This document shows, in pieces, positions 35,601 through 42,908 of a stretch of DNA of 52,064 nt. Below the pieces are notes generated by a model. The model did not search any database. It worked only from the letters and a program-made list of their open reading frames with translations, and was not told the origin of the DNA. Position 1 is the first letter of the stretch. Each line of letters starts with the position of its first letter. This DNA comes from Actinomyces bowdenii (lineage in GTDB: Bacteria; Actinomycetota; Actinomycetes; Actinomycetales; Actinomycetaceae). The stretch covers positions 1 to 52,064 of the forward strand of contig NZ_JAGFOU010000024.1 of assembly GCF_017592395.1 (NCBI RefSeq), in the 5' to 3' direction. The position numbers were made by a program, and so were the translations under genes.

Positions 35601-35930
35601 CTGGGCGATCCCGTCGTGCAGCCAGGCCGCGGTGGCCAGGGCGGCGACGCACAGGAGCGCCGCCGCGGAGGAGGCCCGCTTGCGGATGCGCGCCCGCCGG
35701 GCGCGCGAGGGGGTGGGGCGGACCGCGGCGCCCGCGCCGCGCCCGGATGGGCGGGCCGGGCCGCCCATCCGGGGCGAGTGCGATGACCGGCGGGGCCTGG
35801 CGCGCAGCCGGCCCAGGATGCCGGGATGCCGGGCGCCCCGGAGGCCCTGGTCGGCATCCGGGGCGCCTGCGGGCCGTCCCGGCCCGTCGGTGCCGGTGCC
35901 GGGCTGCTGGGACGAGGGTGAGGCGCTCAC
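29688..35930 (-). CDS. Giant surface protein: N-terminal propeller-like region, about 11 Ig-like repeats, five FN3 domains
   Basis: 2080 residues. A Pro/Arg-rich cytoplasmic tail with a very basic stretch (75-86) leads into one membrane helix (87-104), so it is probably anchored by its N-terminus. Residues 110-470 look beta-rich. About 11 cadherin/Ig-like units follow (470-1525), most with a DxDGD or similar core, such as LLPVLANDSDPDGD and VDVLSNDLDADGD, suggesting calcium binding. FN3 domains run from 1527 to about 1980 (APTAVRARAVGATAMVVTW and others), then a Cys-rich 100-residue end. No LPXTG sorting signal. GTG 35930 has aagggg upstream and overlaps the previous stop (GTGA). It is the FN3 partner of the MoxR-DUF58 system. 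Confidence 0.92.
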   Translation of the reverse strand: MSASPSSQQPGTGTDGPGRPAGAPDADQGLRGARHPGILGRLRARPRRSSHSPRMGGPARPSGRGAGAAVRPTPSRARRARIRKRASSAAALLCVAALATAAWLHDGIAQADLHLNDGGVWVTSTSKHMVARLNYPSRKADSAIRTASSTFDVTQHAEHVLVPDSADATVSTVDPVQVAFSQRTQLTQGLDIQQGADRVLAADASEGTIRATSVEAIASLPTAPPLVTGMPDVVAAAGQDGSIHAVSATTSSLISVPVSASSWESAEPRELPLTEGTDVAITAVGDQPVVLERGTGILHLPGGLTADLGEPGLALQQPGPEADTVLVASRTALISVSLEEGTSTTIPAAKDGAPAEGVAARPVRLGSCVYGAWSGSGQFVRECSGLGGGNETLHNEALATSASPIFRVNRDAIVLNDVETGAVWLPDEELILIDDWTDVTAQTDDDSDVEDDSANTSEEQTPPERTEENHQPEANDDTFGVRPGRSTLLPVLANDSDPDGDVLTASAQDPGTGVSVSSAQGGLALRLDAPAEATGTFTVPYSADDGRGMNDSAVATVEVHGWDVNAAPEQTTTPTLTVSEGGSGSVSVLGHWLDPDGDDLYLVSAQGEGLDVKTSHEGTVTVREMGAGAGTRQMTVVVSDGQQTTSGAVAVDVQAADSATPTANADHVRVVTGSRAVISPLDNDVSPSGAPLYLAGVQEAPSGTSIELDQQAGVFTFSADDIAPQTLYLTYDVIDGVNTAQGIVRIDIIERSEASVPPEVEDDTALLRDGGSTTIAPLSNDFDLSGGVLVLQSVSAPADSGVTVTVVDHSLLQITSSGQVPASTTVEYTVTNGTTSATGQVSIVPITSPASQPPVVEDDTAVVRAGDVVSVPVLDNDSSPAGLTLSVAPELEVAGPDLGTAWVSEDTVRFRAGDQAGRTTLTYTTTDSHDQASTGAVTVEVRPRDDANNAAPSPQGLEARTVAGSEVEIGIPLDGIDPDGDSVSLVGLDQAPALGTVEVSSTWLTYTPLQGAAGTDTFTYVVEDRFGAQSTATVRVGVASAAAINAAPVATDDLVVAKPGRTVAVDVLSNDLDADGDPLSLEGSPTSSDPSLAVSTRGGRLMLNLPSQEGVHSVAYTVADGRGGTDTGTLTVDVRADAPLINPVGVDDYVSVDQVDADGRVTIPVLDNDEDADGSPWDLALSSTEPDVEVGEDSISLSVTEQPRLVLYTVTDADGLTGNAVIVVPARSALRPRVNASTVPVQVPAETATTIPLSSHIVTRAGTQPVITDSSTIHTGTGTQEAGLAGDGASLHFVPAPGFTGQTSVTFTVADGTGEGALSSTVTLPIQVKSTTNGVPVFTPTEITVAPGEGPTVANLAAMTRDPDEGDALSFSVGSAPAGFEVSLSGSSLSVSAAADATEGTIGSVEVTVSDGETTPITASLPLRVGASTRPLMTTAPTTLDSDGSPVKVDVASLVTNPFPDKPITLNGQPGVTGGEGTVTASGTTLTIAPAAGFHGRLSVSYTALDATGSQSRAVTGTVTVTVKGAPEAPTAVRARAVGATAMVVTWASGSDNGSPITQYTVTEVGGAGRWVCTGSPCRADGLTPGTSYSFQVMATNAVGDSPLSSASSPEVFNVTADTPAAPSLVAGQGQLTASWTPVSPIEGVSITYELRLSDGSVHTTTGTSLTLRSPEVSTGTAYTAAVRAVPSAGQASGYSNRSNSATPFGSPGTPGQPQVTSSGDQVRVSWSPASANGSPVSYTVQVSGDASRSVEAGSATSVSIPLEAGSYSFSVTATNDAGSATSSASSHTHRTVPLPPSAPTAQANGQTGQIEVSASPRAGNGWRSEELVVEYSVDGVSWTSSRTLTNLTDGQTYTVQARAVATDGRESTPVSGASAVPYTKETAPSAPSVDCTARGTAISCSWQPSGRDSQGTIYEWTYATDDDDIESDDWTPYQTIQPGQVLSFTAEAGGEARACVRARNNAGREEGCSEVLLVPEEDRVDRGEEVAFHITTDSPDAACSEQDLRETQFPRSSCWRMVVDISGMNPGSSARCSYTYLDRRAGQVRSHSQDVPLDSHGASHVVFKHRASDPNQEVTCTQM

Positions 35931-36367
35931 TGAACCCCTTGGGGATGACGGGCCGCGACCTCCTGGGTCAGGGTGCGGCGAAGCATGGTTGAGGAGGTGG
36001 TGGGGGTGTAGGGCAGGTAGACGACGGTGGCGCCCACCTCCGCCATCTCGGCCTCCAGGCGCGCCCCCTTGTCGGTGCCACGCCAGTCGGTGCCCTTGAA
36101 CAGCACGTTGAAGGGGCTGCGGCGCCAGGCCAGGCGCTTGTCCTGGTCGTAGTCGGGCACCACGGTGTCGACCATGCGCATGGCGGCGACCATGGCCATC
36201 CGCTCGGCCAGGGGGACGATGGGGCCGCGGCCCTTCATCCGCTCCAGGGACTCGTCGGTGGCGACTCCGGCGATGAGGTGGTCGCAGCGCTGGGCGGCCG
36301 CGGTGAGGATGTTGAGGTGGCCGACATGCAGCATGTCGAAGCCACCGGGGACGTAGCCCACGAGCAT
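35927..36367 (-). CDS. Glycerol-3-phosphate-type cytidylyltransferase (TagD-like)
   Basis: 146 residues. A small nucleotidyltransferase with the HxGH signature at GGFDMLHVGHLNIL (residues 9-22) and the closing motif TPTTSSTMLRRTL, near 120-132. LFKGTDWRGTDKG lies between them. Length matches TagD-type enzymes that make CDP-glycerol; a related sugar- or polyol-phosphate substrate is possible. The ATG shares a base with the stop of the sugar transferase upstream (TGATG) and the stop overlaps the start of the giant FN3 gene (GTGA). It probably feeds the CDP-alcohol phosphotransferase encoded at 39992. Confidence 0.88.
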   Translation of the reverse strand: MLVGYVPGGFDMLHVGHLNILTAAAQRCDHLIAGVATDESLERMKGRGPIVPLAERMAMVAAMRMVDTVVPDYDQDKRLAWRRSPFNVLFKGTDWRGTDKGARLEAEMAEVGATVVYLPYTPTTSSTMLRRTLTQEVAARHPQGVQ

Positions 36368-37818
36368 CAGTAGGCGCCCTTTCCGCCGATGACGGCTCGC
36401 AGTGTTCCCAGGAAGATCTTGGCGTCCAGGGCCCCGCCCCGGTTCTCCACGTAATGGCGGTCCAGGGCCACGGTGGAGGCCCAGGACAGGTCCGAGCGCC
36501 CCGAGACCTGCCACAGGCCGGTCATGCCGGGCTTGACCAGGAGGCGGCGCAGGGCCTCGGCGTCGTACTGGGCGACCTCGTGGGGCAGGGCCGGACGGGG
36601 GCCGACCAGGCTCATGTCGCCGCGCACGACGTTGATCAGCTGGGGGAGCTCGTCGATGGACAGGCGGCGGATGATGCGGCCCACGCGGGTGATGCGCGGG
36701 TCCTGGCGGGACTTGAACATGACCTCGTTGCCGGCGTCCCCGCCGGCTGCTACGACGGCCTGGCGGCGCTGGTCGGAGTCGACGTACATCGAGCGGAACT
36801 TCCACATGGTGAAGTGCCTGCCGTCCTGGCCCACCCGGGTCTGGGTGTAGAACACCGGGCCGGGGGAGTCCAGGCGCAGCGCCACGGCGGTGGCCGCGAG
36901 GAGGGGGGAGGCCAGGGCCAGGATGAGGCCGCCGGCCACGCGGTCGAACAGCGCCTTGCCCGCGGCGCGGGTGCGGCGGGTCTTAACCGCGATGAGGCCC
37001 GTCCATCCGTGGGTGACCGACAGGCCGCGCATGCGCTGGGGGACGACGTCCTGCAGGCCGGGTGCGACGATGAGCCGCACGGTGGTGGCCTCCAGGCCCC
37101 GCATGATGGTCACCAGGTCCTCGGGCGTCACCGATCCGATGGTCATGACGGCGTCGATCCGCTCGGATCGCACGGTGGTGGCGATGTGCTCGGGGCTGCG
37201 CACGGGGGAGGCCGCGCGCCCGTCGCGGCCGCCGCCGGAGGACAGGTATCCCACGACGAGGAAGCCGTCCATGGGGTGGCGGCGCAGCTGGGTGAGCAGG
37301 GGCTGGGCGCCCGAGCCCATGACGATGAGGGTGCGGCGCAGCCCATGGCCCTCGACCCGCCGGCGGTGGAGCCAGCCGGACTCCACGGAGCGGCCGATGA
37401 TGATGAGGGTGCCCTGGAGGAGCAGGGCGGTGACCAGGGCGGTGCGGGTGACCACGGGGGCGCTGAGCTCGCCTCCCAGGAGGAGGGCCACGGGCACGGC
37501 GGCGATCGTGGCCGCCACCAGGCGCCCGGCCCCCACGGTGCCCTGCTCCACGGTGTCCATGCCCATGGCGCCCAGGAACCAGGCCGCCATGACCATGGCG
37601 GCGCCGGTGAGGACCACGGGCCACGCCGCGGCGGGGCCGCCGATGAGGGCGGCGATCCAGGTGGGCAGGGCCACGGCGGCGATGTCGCTGAGGACCAGCC
37701 AGGTCACCAGGTCCCCGCGCATGCGCGCCCAGGCGCTGCGCGGGACCGGGACCGAGGTCGTGGTGGTGGTTCCCGACGCCGGTGCAGAGCGCTGCTGCTG
37801 CTCGGCCTGGGGCAGCAT
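36367..37818 (-). CDS. Polyprenyl-phosphate sugar-1-phosphate transferase (glycan priming enzyme)
   Basis: 483 residues from ATG 37818; the start is uncertain because no clear ribosome site is visible and the frame is open further upstream to 37968. Four hydrophobic segments (DIAAVALPTWIAALIGG onward) and a cytoplasmic nucleotide-fold region precede the catalytic domain: FDRVAGGLILALASPLL, WKFRSMYVDSD, DELPQLINVVRGDMSLVGPRP and KPGMTGLWQVSGRSDLSW, all hallmarks of the WbaP/CpsE family. It transfers a sugar-phosphate to undecaprenyl phosphate, the first step of exopolysaccharide assembly. It begins the - strand operon that continues through the giant FN3 protein. Confidence 0.93.
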   Translation of the reverse strand: MLPQAEQQQRSAPASGTTTTTSVPVPRSAWARMRGDLVTWLVLSDIAAVALPTWIAALIGGPAAAWPVVLTGAAMVMAAWFLGAMGMDTVEQGTVGAGRLVAATIAAVPVALLLGGELSAPVVTRTALVTALLLQGTLIIIGRSVESGWLHRRRVEGHGLRRTLIVMGSGAQPLLTQLRRHPMDGFLVVGYLSSGGGRDGRAASPVRSPEHIATTVRSERIDAVMTIGSVTPEDLVTIMRGLEATTVRLIVAPGLQDVVPQRMRGLSVTHGWTGLIAVKTRRTRAAGKALFDRVAGGLILALASPLLAATAVALRLDSPGPVFYTQTRVGQDGRHFTMWKFRSMYVDSDQRRQAVVAAGGDAGNEVMFKSRQDPRITRVGRIIRRLSIDELPQLINVVRGDMSLVGPRPALPHEVAQYDAEALRRLLVKPGMTGLWQVSGRSDLSWASTVALDRHYVENRGGALDAKIFLGTLRAVIGGKGAY

Positions 37819-38363
37819 CACTGTCGAAGAAGGCAAGGCGGACTCCGCTTGGGATCGAGGGTGGGCGTAGGGTGTGCTGGCGCGCCGTGCGGGCGCCAGC
37901 GGTTTGTGAACTCTACTAAGGATGCGGGCAGGAGTTGTAGGAAGTGGCCAAGATCGCAGGTGAAGCACCTGTTGCTTTCGCCGTCATGACATGCGCCTAT
38001 GTTACAGGTTCGCAACGATGAGGGGGTGCTCACTGGGCTGGGAGGTTGCTTTCAGCGAACATTAAGCAGGGCTGGAATCCCGCGGAATAACGCCATAGCG
38101 GCATGGCTGGGCGGGGCTATCCAGGCAGTGGAATGAAAGTCACAGAACGGTAAAGAACTCCTTGTGGTATTTCGTTGTCAATCTGTGATCACCTGTCCAG
38201 CATGCGGGCCCCGCCCCCCTTCCCGACATGGGAAGGGCTCCCCATCGGTGGCCGCTCAGGGCCCGGATCGTTCAACTCTTCATGAGAATGCGATCACTCC
38301 CCGCACCCCTACGAGATAACCCGCGCGAGGCCCCGCCCGCGCGGGAAAGGAAATGAGGAGCAG
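37819..38363. other. 545-bp divergent regulatory region between glycan operons
   Basis: No convincing gene. It is noticeably lower in GC than its neighbours. It holds a small palindrome GTGATCAC near 38186, GCCAT/ATGGC arms near 38093-38105, and the hairpin at 38217-38237. On the - strand TAACAT near 38000 fits TANNNT, but no -35 match was found. Its size suggests regulated promoters for both the - strand sugar-transferase/FN3 operon and the + strand flippase operon. Confidence 0.5.
38217..38237 (+). promoter_or_regulatory. Leader hairpin upstream of the flippase gene
   Basis: cccttccc (38217-38224) pairs exactly with gggaaggg (38230-38237) around the loop gacat. It lies about 125 bases before ATG 38364, probably in the 5' leader. 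No T-run follows, so attenuation is only a possibility. Confidence 0.35.
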
Positions 38364-39995
38364 ATGACGACTCCCCGGACCCTCCCCGACCCGCCCGGCC
38401 GGCGGGAGGCCGATGGCCCCGAGCCAGCCCGGGGGGACCCGCTCGACCACCCCGCCGGGCCCTCGCCGCGCCTGGACGGGCGGGCCGGCCCCCAGGACCG
38501 CCAGCAGGCCCATCAGCGCAGGAGGGCCTGGTCCTCCGTGGGGCGCACCGCGGCGGCCAAGATCGTGGTCATGGGTGTCGCCGGGGTCTTCGGCCTCATC
38601 AACACCCGCCTCATCATCAGCCACTTCGGCCCCGACGCCTGGGCCCAGTACGGGCTGCTGGCCTCCTTCCCCGGCCTCATGCCCTTCACCGATCTGGGGA
38701 TCGGCGCGGTCATCCTCAACACCGTGGCGGGCTCGGAGGACCCCTCGCGCGACTCCGCCGTGCGCCGCACAGTGGTCACCGCCACCCGGGTGCTCGTGGT
38801 CTCGGCCCTGGTCATCTGCACCCTGGCGGTGGTCGTCGGCCTGCTGGGGCTGTGGCCCGCCCTCCTGGGCGCCAAGCTCATGGAGGGCGGGGGGGCCACC
38901 GCCACCTGGTGCCTCATCATCTACGCCATGGCCCTGCCCCTGGGCATCGGCCAGCGCATCATCGTGGGCATGGGCCGCTCGGCCACGCAGGTCATCAGCC
39001 AGGGCGTGGTCTCCCCGGCCATGACCTGCCTGCTGCTCCTGGTCGTCCTGGCCCGCCTCGACGCCGGCAACACCATCTCGGTGCTGTCCTACGCGGCCAA
39101 CACGCTGGTCTCGATCATCTGCATCGTGGTGGCCTGGCGCGCCACCCGCCCCCTCCTGCGCGAGGTGCTCCGCGATGCCCCCCGCCTGCGGGCCGTGCCC
39201 GGCGTGCCCATCCGCGGCACCGCCGGTCCCCAGCTCATCCAGTCCCTGGTCATCCCCATCGCCTTCCAGACCGACCGGCTCCTGCTGTCCCACCTGGGCG
39301 CCTCGCAGTCCCTGGCCCAGTACAACCTCGCGGCGAACCTGTTCAACCTGCTGACCCAGACCATCACCGTGGCCGGGGTGGCCATGTGGCCCCTGTTCGC
39401 CCGGGCGCGCGCCCGGGGGCAGGTCGAGAGCCCGATCGTGCCCTCCCTGCTGTTCGGCGCCGGTGGCCTGGTGGTCGGACTGGTCCTGGCCGGCGCCACC
39501 CCCTGGGTGGCCCGCCTGCTCTCCGACGGGCGGATCATCCTTCCCACGGTGCTGGTCCTGGCCTTCCTGGGCTACGTCGTGGTCGAGGCGGCCAAGCAGC
39601 CCCTGGGCATGTACATGACCGATCCCGCGGGGCTGAGGTTCCAGGTGGTGCCCGTCCTGGTGCTCGTGCCGATCAACTTCGCCATCTCCTGGATCCTCAT
39701 CGCGCCCCTGGGGCCGGCGGGCCCGGTCATGGGCTCGGTGATCTCGGTCATCCTGTGCCAGCTCCTGCCCTACTCGTGGTGGGTGCGCCGCGACGTGGCC
39801 CGCCGCCGGGCCGAGCAGCGGCGCGAGCCCCGCGGGCGGCGCGGTGGGCCCGATGGGGCCGCCGCGGCCGGGGAGCAGGGGGATCGGGGGGATACTGGCC
39901 CGCAGGTCCGGGGCCGGGCCCTCCGCCAGCGGCGGGAGGATCAGCCGGATCGGGCGGACCAGCCCTCGGGAGCACAGCAAGGAGACACGCCATGA
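38364..39995 (+). CDS. Polysaccharide flippase, Wzx/MATE-type
   Basis: 543 residues from an ATG preceded by gaggagcag. A Pro/Arg-rich N-terminal tail of about 60 residues precedes 12 or more membrane segments, starting at TAAAKIVVMGVAGVFGLINTR. Typical family features are IISHFGPDAWAQYGLL, FTDLGIGAVILN and QTDRLLLSHLGA. Wzx-type proteins flip lipid-linked oligosaccharide units across the membrane. The C-terminal 55 residues are a charged Arg/Gly-rich tail. The stop overlaps the next start (ATGA at 39992-39995), coupling it to the CDP-alcohol phosphotransferase. Confidence 0.9.
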   Translation: MTTPRTLPDPPGRREADGPEPARGDPLDHPAGPSPRLDGRAGPQDRQQAHQRRRAWSSVGRTAAAKIVVMGVAGVFGLINTRLIISHFGPDAWAQYGLLASFPGLMPFTDLGIGAVILNTVAGSEDPSRDSAVRRTVVTATRVLVVSALVICTLAVVVGLLGLWPALLGAKLMEGGGATATWCLIIYAMALPLGIGQRIIVGMGRSATQVISQGVVSPAMTCLLLLVVLARLDAGNTISVLSYAANTLVSIICIVVAWRATRPLLREVLRDAPRLRAVPGVPIRGTAGPQLIQSLVIPIAFQTDRLLLSHLGASQSLAQYNLAANLFNLLTQTITVAGVAMWPLFARARARGQVESPIVPSLLFGAGGLVVGLVLAGATPWVARLLSDGRIILPTVLVLAFLGYVVVEAAKQPLGMYMTDPAGLRFQVVPVLVLVPINFAISWILIAPLGPAGPVMGSVISVILCQLLPYSWWVRRDVARRRAEQRREPRGRRGGPDGAAAAGEQGDRGDTGPQVRGRALRQRREDQPDRADQPSGAQQGDTP

Positions 39996-40759
39996 CACCG
40001 CTCAGCAGCGGGAGCACCACAGCACCGGACGCCGCGCCGCCGGCCGGGACGAGCATCGCGCAGAGCGTGCGCGCCCTGTCGCGCGCGCAGAAGTCCAATG
40101 CCGGGGCGCCCCTGTACTCCCGGATCATCAACCGCCCGGCGGGCCGGGTCCTGGCAGCGGTGGCCCACCGCCTCGGGCTGACCCCGGACCAGGTGACGCT
40201 GCTCTCGGCGGCCTGCACCTACTCGGCCATCGCGCTCATCGCCCTGTGGCGGCCCAGCGCGCTCAGCGCCGTGGCCACGGCCCTGCTGCTCATGCTGGGC
40301 TACGCCCTGGACGCGGCCGACGGCCAGCTGGCCCGCCTGCGCCACGGGGGCTCGAAGGCGGGGGAGTGGCTCGACCACGTGGCGGACGTCATCAAGCTCT
40401 CCACCATCCACAGCGCCATCGCCATCTCCCTGTTCCGCTTCACCGATGTGGAGCCGGCGGCGCTGCTGGTCCCCCTGGCCTTCGGCGCGGTGCAGAGCAT
40501 CCACTTCTTCAGCTACATCCTCACCTACCAGCTGCGCTACCACGGCGGGACCCCCATGGCCCGCAGCGGGGAGCGCCCCGGCCTGCTCAAGTCGGTGCTC
40601 TCGGCCCCCACGGATTACGGACTCATGTGCCTCGTGCTCATGCTCCGCTTCCTTCCCCACGCCTTCCTGTGGGTCTATGGTGTCATGATGGTGGGCTACG
40701 CCGCTTACGTGGCCATGGCCCTGCCCAAGTGGTACCTCGAGCTGCGCAGGGCCTCCTGA
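39992..40759 (+). CDS. CDP-alcohol phosphotransferase family membrane protein
   Basis: 255 residues. The signature DG(x)2AR(x)8G(x)3D(x)3D is fully present: DAADGQLARLRHGG then GEWLDHVAD (residues about 107-131). Hydrophobic segments before and after give about six membrane helices. Enzymes of this family move a phospho-alcohol from a CDP carrier to an acceptor hydroxyl. In a glycan cluster, next to a flippase and with a TagD-like cytidylyltransferase nearby, a polyol-phosphate substituent on the glycan or its lipid carrier is more likely than phospholipid synthesis; this is inferred. Confidence 0.9.
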   Translation: MTPLSSGSTTAPDAAPPAGTSIAQSVRALSRAQKSNAGAPLYSRIINRPAGRVLAAVAHRLGLTPDQVTLLSAACTYSAIALIALWRPSALSAVATALLLMLGYALDAADGQLARLRHGGSKAGEWLDHVADVIKLSTIHSAIAISLFRFTDVEPAALLVPLAFGAVQSIHFFSYILTYQLRYHGGTPMARSGERPGLLKSVLSAPTDYGLMCLVLMLRFLPHAFLWVYGVMMVGYAAYVAMALPKWYLELRRAS

Positions 40760-40805
40760 GCCGGTCGGGTCCCCGCGCACGCGCCCCCGACCGGCAAGGA
40801 ACTCC

Positions 40806-41696
40806 GTGGCTCTGATCCCCGACCATCAGGCTCTCCTGGTCTACACCGGCCGTCATGATGGTCTGGGGAACCGGGTCAGGGCGCTGCTGTCCGCCCAGGC
40901 CCTGGCCCAGGCGGAGGGGCGCGACCTGTACTACGTGTGGAGCACCGACAAGTACTTCGGGCCGCGCATCGACGAGCTCTGGCGCTTCACCGCCGGGCGG
41001 CGGGTGCCCCGCCTGGCCTCCTGCTGCCTGGCGCCCCTGGCCCCCTTCCGCGGGCCGCGCCAGGTGGTCATCGATGCGCAGATGCGGCGCGCCCGGCTGT
41101 GGCAGATCCGCTCCCACGGCCTGCCCATCACCTGGGACGATCCCGCCTGGCGGGCCCCGGGCGGCGCCCGGCCCCGGGACTGGACCGCGCTGCTGCGCGA
41201 GCTGATCCCCGTGGAGAGCATCGCTGAGCGGATCACCGGCGTCTTCGACACCCATCTTCGCGGCCGGCCCTATGCGGGGGTGCAGGTGCGCACCCACGCC
41301 ATGTCCCACGCGCGCACCATCACCAGCTCGCCCGTGGAGTGGTTCGCCACCCGGATGCGCCAGATCCGCGCCCAGTGCCCGCAGATCCCCTTCTTCCTGT
41401 CCTGCGACACCGCCGCGGCCCAGGAGCGGCTCATGGAGGAGTTCGACGGCTGCGTGGCCCTGGAGGACAAGGGCGGGTACAACACCACCCGGGGAGTGCG
41501 CTCGGCCGTGGCCGACCTCTACCTGCTGGCCAGCTCCCAGCACCTGCTGGGCGCCTCGTACTCCAGCTTCGTGGAGATGGCCGTCTTCCTGTGCGACGGC
41601 GCGGTCCCCTTCGAGAGGCCCGAGCAGCCCCTGGACGGGCAGGTGGACCTGAGCACGGCGCTGGTCGAGGACCCCCTGCGCCCCGCCCTGCGCTGA
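40806..41696 (+). CDS. Fucosyltransferase-like (NodZ/GT-B type) protein
   Basis: 296 residues from GTG 40806, with aaggaa upstream. The N-terminus reads HDGLGNRVRALLSAQALA, like the nucleotide-sugar fold entry of NodZ and O-fucosyltransferase relatives. The central YAGVQVRTHAMSHART resembles their conserved HxRxxD-type loop, though the first His is Gln here. SAVADLYLLASSQHLLGASYSSF near the end matches the usual D-L-x-x-L-s motif. No signal peptide, so it is cytoplasmic and acts on lipid-linked intermediates. The sugar donor cannot be read from sequence. It follows the phosphotransferase by 46 bp. Confidence 0.65.
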   Translation: MALIPDHQALLVYTGRHDGLGNRVRALLSAQALAQAEGRDLYYVWSTDKYFGPRIDELWRFTAGRRVPRLASCCLAPLAPFRGPRQVVIDAQMRRARLWQIRSHGLPITWDDPAWRAPGGARPRDWTALLRELIPVESIAERITGVFDTHLRGRPYAGVQVRTHAMSHARTITSSPVEWFATRMRQIRAQCPQIPFFLSCDTAAAQERLMEEFDGCVALEDKGGYNTTRGVRSAVADLYLLASSQHLLGASYSSFVEMAVFLCDGAVPFERPEQPLDGQVDLSTALVEDPLRPALR

Positions 41697-41721
41697 GCCG
41701 GCGGCCCTCAGGGCCGCCGGC
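41697..41721. terminator. Bidirectional hairpin between convergent glycan genes
   Basis: gccggcggccct (41697-41708) pairs perfectly with agggccgccggc (41710-41721) around one base. It starts directly after the TGA of the + strand gene and lies 42 bases from the stop of the convergent glycosyltransferase. No T-run. Confidence 0.6.
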
Positions 41722-41762
41722 GCCCTCCGGGCCGATCCGCGGCGGCGCCCGCCCGCCTCCGC

Positions 41763-42908
41763 TCAGGGGCCCTGCCCGATGACCTCCTCCACGAGGCCGG
41801 TCATGCGCCGGCGGTAGACGTCCACGGAGAAGCGCTCGGCGGCCTCATGGGCCCCTCGGCCGGCCAGGTCGGCGGCGAGGGAGGGCCGGGCCGCCAGGCG
41901 GGCCAGGGCCCGGGCCAGTGCGGCGGCGTCGTCGGGCTCGACCAGGAGGCCGGTGCGCTCATCGGCCACGACCTCGGCCAGGCCCTGGACCCGGGAGGCC
42001 ACCAGCGGGCGGGCGGCGTGCATGGCCTCCACCGCCGTGTTGCCGAAGGGCTCGGCCCGTGAGGGCACGACGACGGCGTCGGCCCCCTCCAGGACCTGCC
42101 AGGTGGGGTGGACGTAGCCCAGCAGGCGGACATGACCGGCCAGGTCCGGGGCGGCGGCGCGCTCGCGCAGCTCCTCCTCGTACCACTCATAGCCGGGGAA
42201 GACCGAGCCGCACACCGTCAGGGAGGCCTCGACGCCGTCGCGGCGCAGCAGGCCGACGGCCTCCAGGGCCACGTCCACGCCCTTGCGCGGGGACAGGCGC
42301 CCCACCATGACCACGTGGAAGGGGTCCCCGGGGGCCCGCGGGGCCAGGGGGGCCGGGGGCGCCGGGGGGCCGGGCACCCCGTTGTGGACCACGGTGGTGC
42401 GCCCCTCCAGGACGGGCAGGACGTCCAGGAGGGCGTGCCGGGCCGCCTGGGAGTTGGCCACGATCCGCGTGGCCGCCAGCAGGGGGGCGTTGAGGCCGGA
42501 GCGGATGAGGCGGTGCTGGGTGTCCTCGGCCTCGTGCACGTGGGACAGGACCGGCACGCCGGCGGCGCGGGCCGCCAGCGGCCACCAGGGGATGGTCACC
42601 GTGTTGCTGACCACCGCATCGGCCCGGCAGGCGCGGATGATCGAGCGCAGGCGGGCGACCTGGCCGCCCGCGCTGAGGGCCAGGGAGCCCAGGCCGCGGG
42701 GGCTGAGCAGGGACTTGCGCAGCACGGTGAAGGGGACGATGGCCACGCGGGCCCCCGCCTGGCGCAGCACCGGCGCCAGGGGCCCATCCAGGGGCAGGGC
42801 CGCATCCACCCGGTGCCCGGCGCCGATGAGGCCGTGGATGGTCTCCACCAGCTGGAGGTCGGAGCCGTAGAGGTCGGGGGAGGGATGGGCCACCAGGATC
42901 CGGCTCAC
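41763..42908 (-). CDS. GT4-type glycosyltransferase
   Basis: 381 residues from GTG 42908, chosen because it overlaps the upstream stop (GTGA) and starts the fold directly: SRILVAHPSPDLYGSDLQLV. The GT-B features are clear: VLSHVHEAED, VANSQAARHALLD, VHNGVPG, VVMVGRLSPRKGVDVALEAV, and the ExxxxxxxE donor site in EPFGNTAVEAMH. Sugar specificity is unknown. It likely extends the lipid-linked glycan begun by the priming transferase. Second gene of a two-gene - strand unit. Confidence 0.92.
   Translation of the reverse strand: MSRILVAHPSPDLYGSDLQLVETIHGLIGAGHRVDAALPLDGPLAPVLRQAGARVAIVPFTVLRKSLLSPRGLGSLALSAGGQVARLRSIIRACRADAVVSNTVTIPWWPLAARAAGVPVLSHVHEAEDTQHRLIRSGLNAPLLAATRIVANSQAARHALLDVLPVLEGRTTVVHNGVPGPPAPPAPLAPRAPGDPFHVVMVGRLSPRKGVDVALEAVGLLRRDGVEASLTVCGSVFPGYEWYEEELRERAAAPDLAGHVRLLGYVHPTWQVLEGADAVVVPSRAEPFGNTAVEAMHAARPLVASRVQGLAEVVADERTGLLVEPDDAAALARALARLAARPSLAADLAGRGAHEAAERFSVDVYRRRMTGLVEEVIGQGP

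Noticed and set aside
32109-35786. 1225-codon open frame on the + strand opposite the giant FN3 gene
   Set aside because: Gly/Arg/Asp/His-rich shadow without motifs; the - strand frame shows regular Ig-like repeats and a membrane helix.
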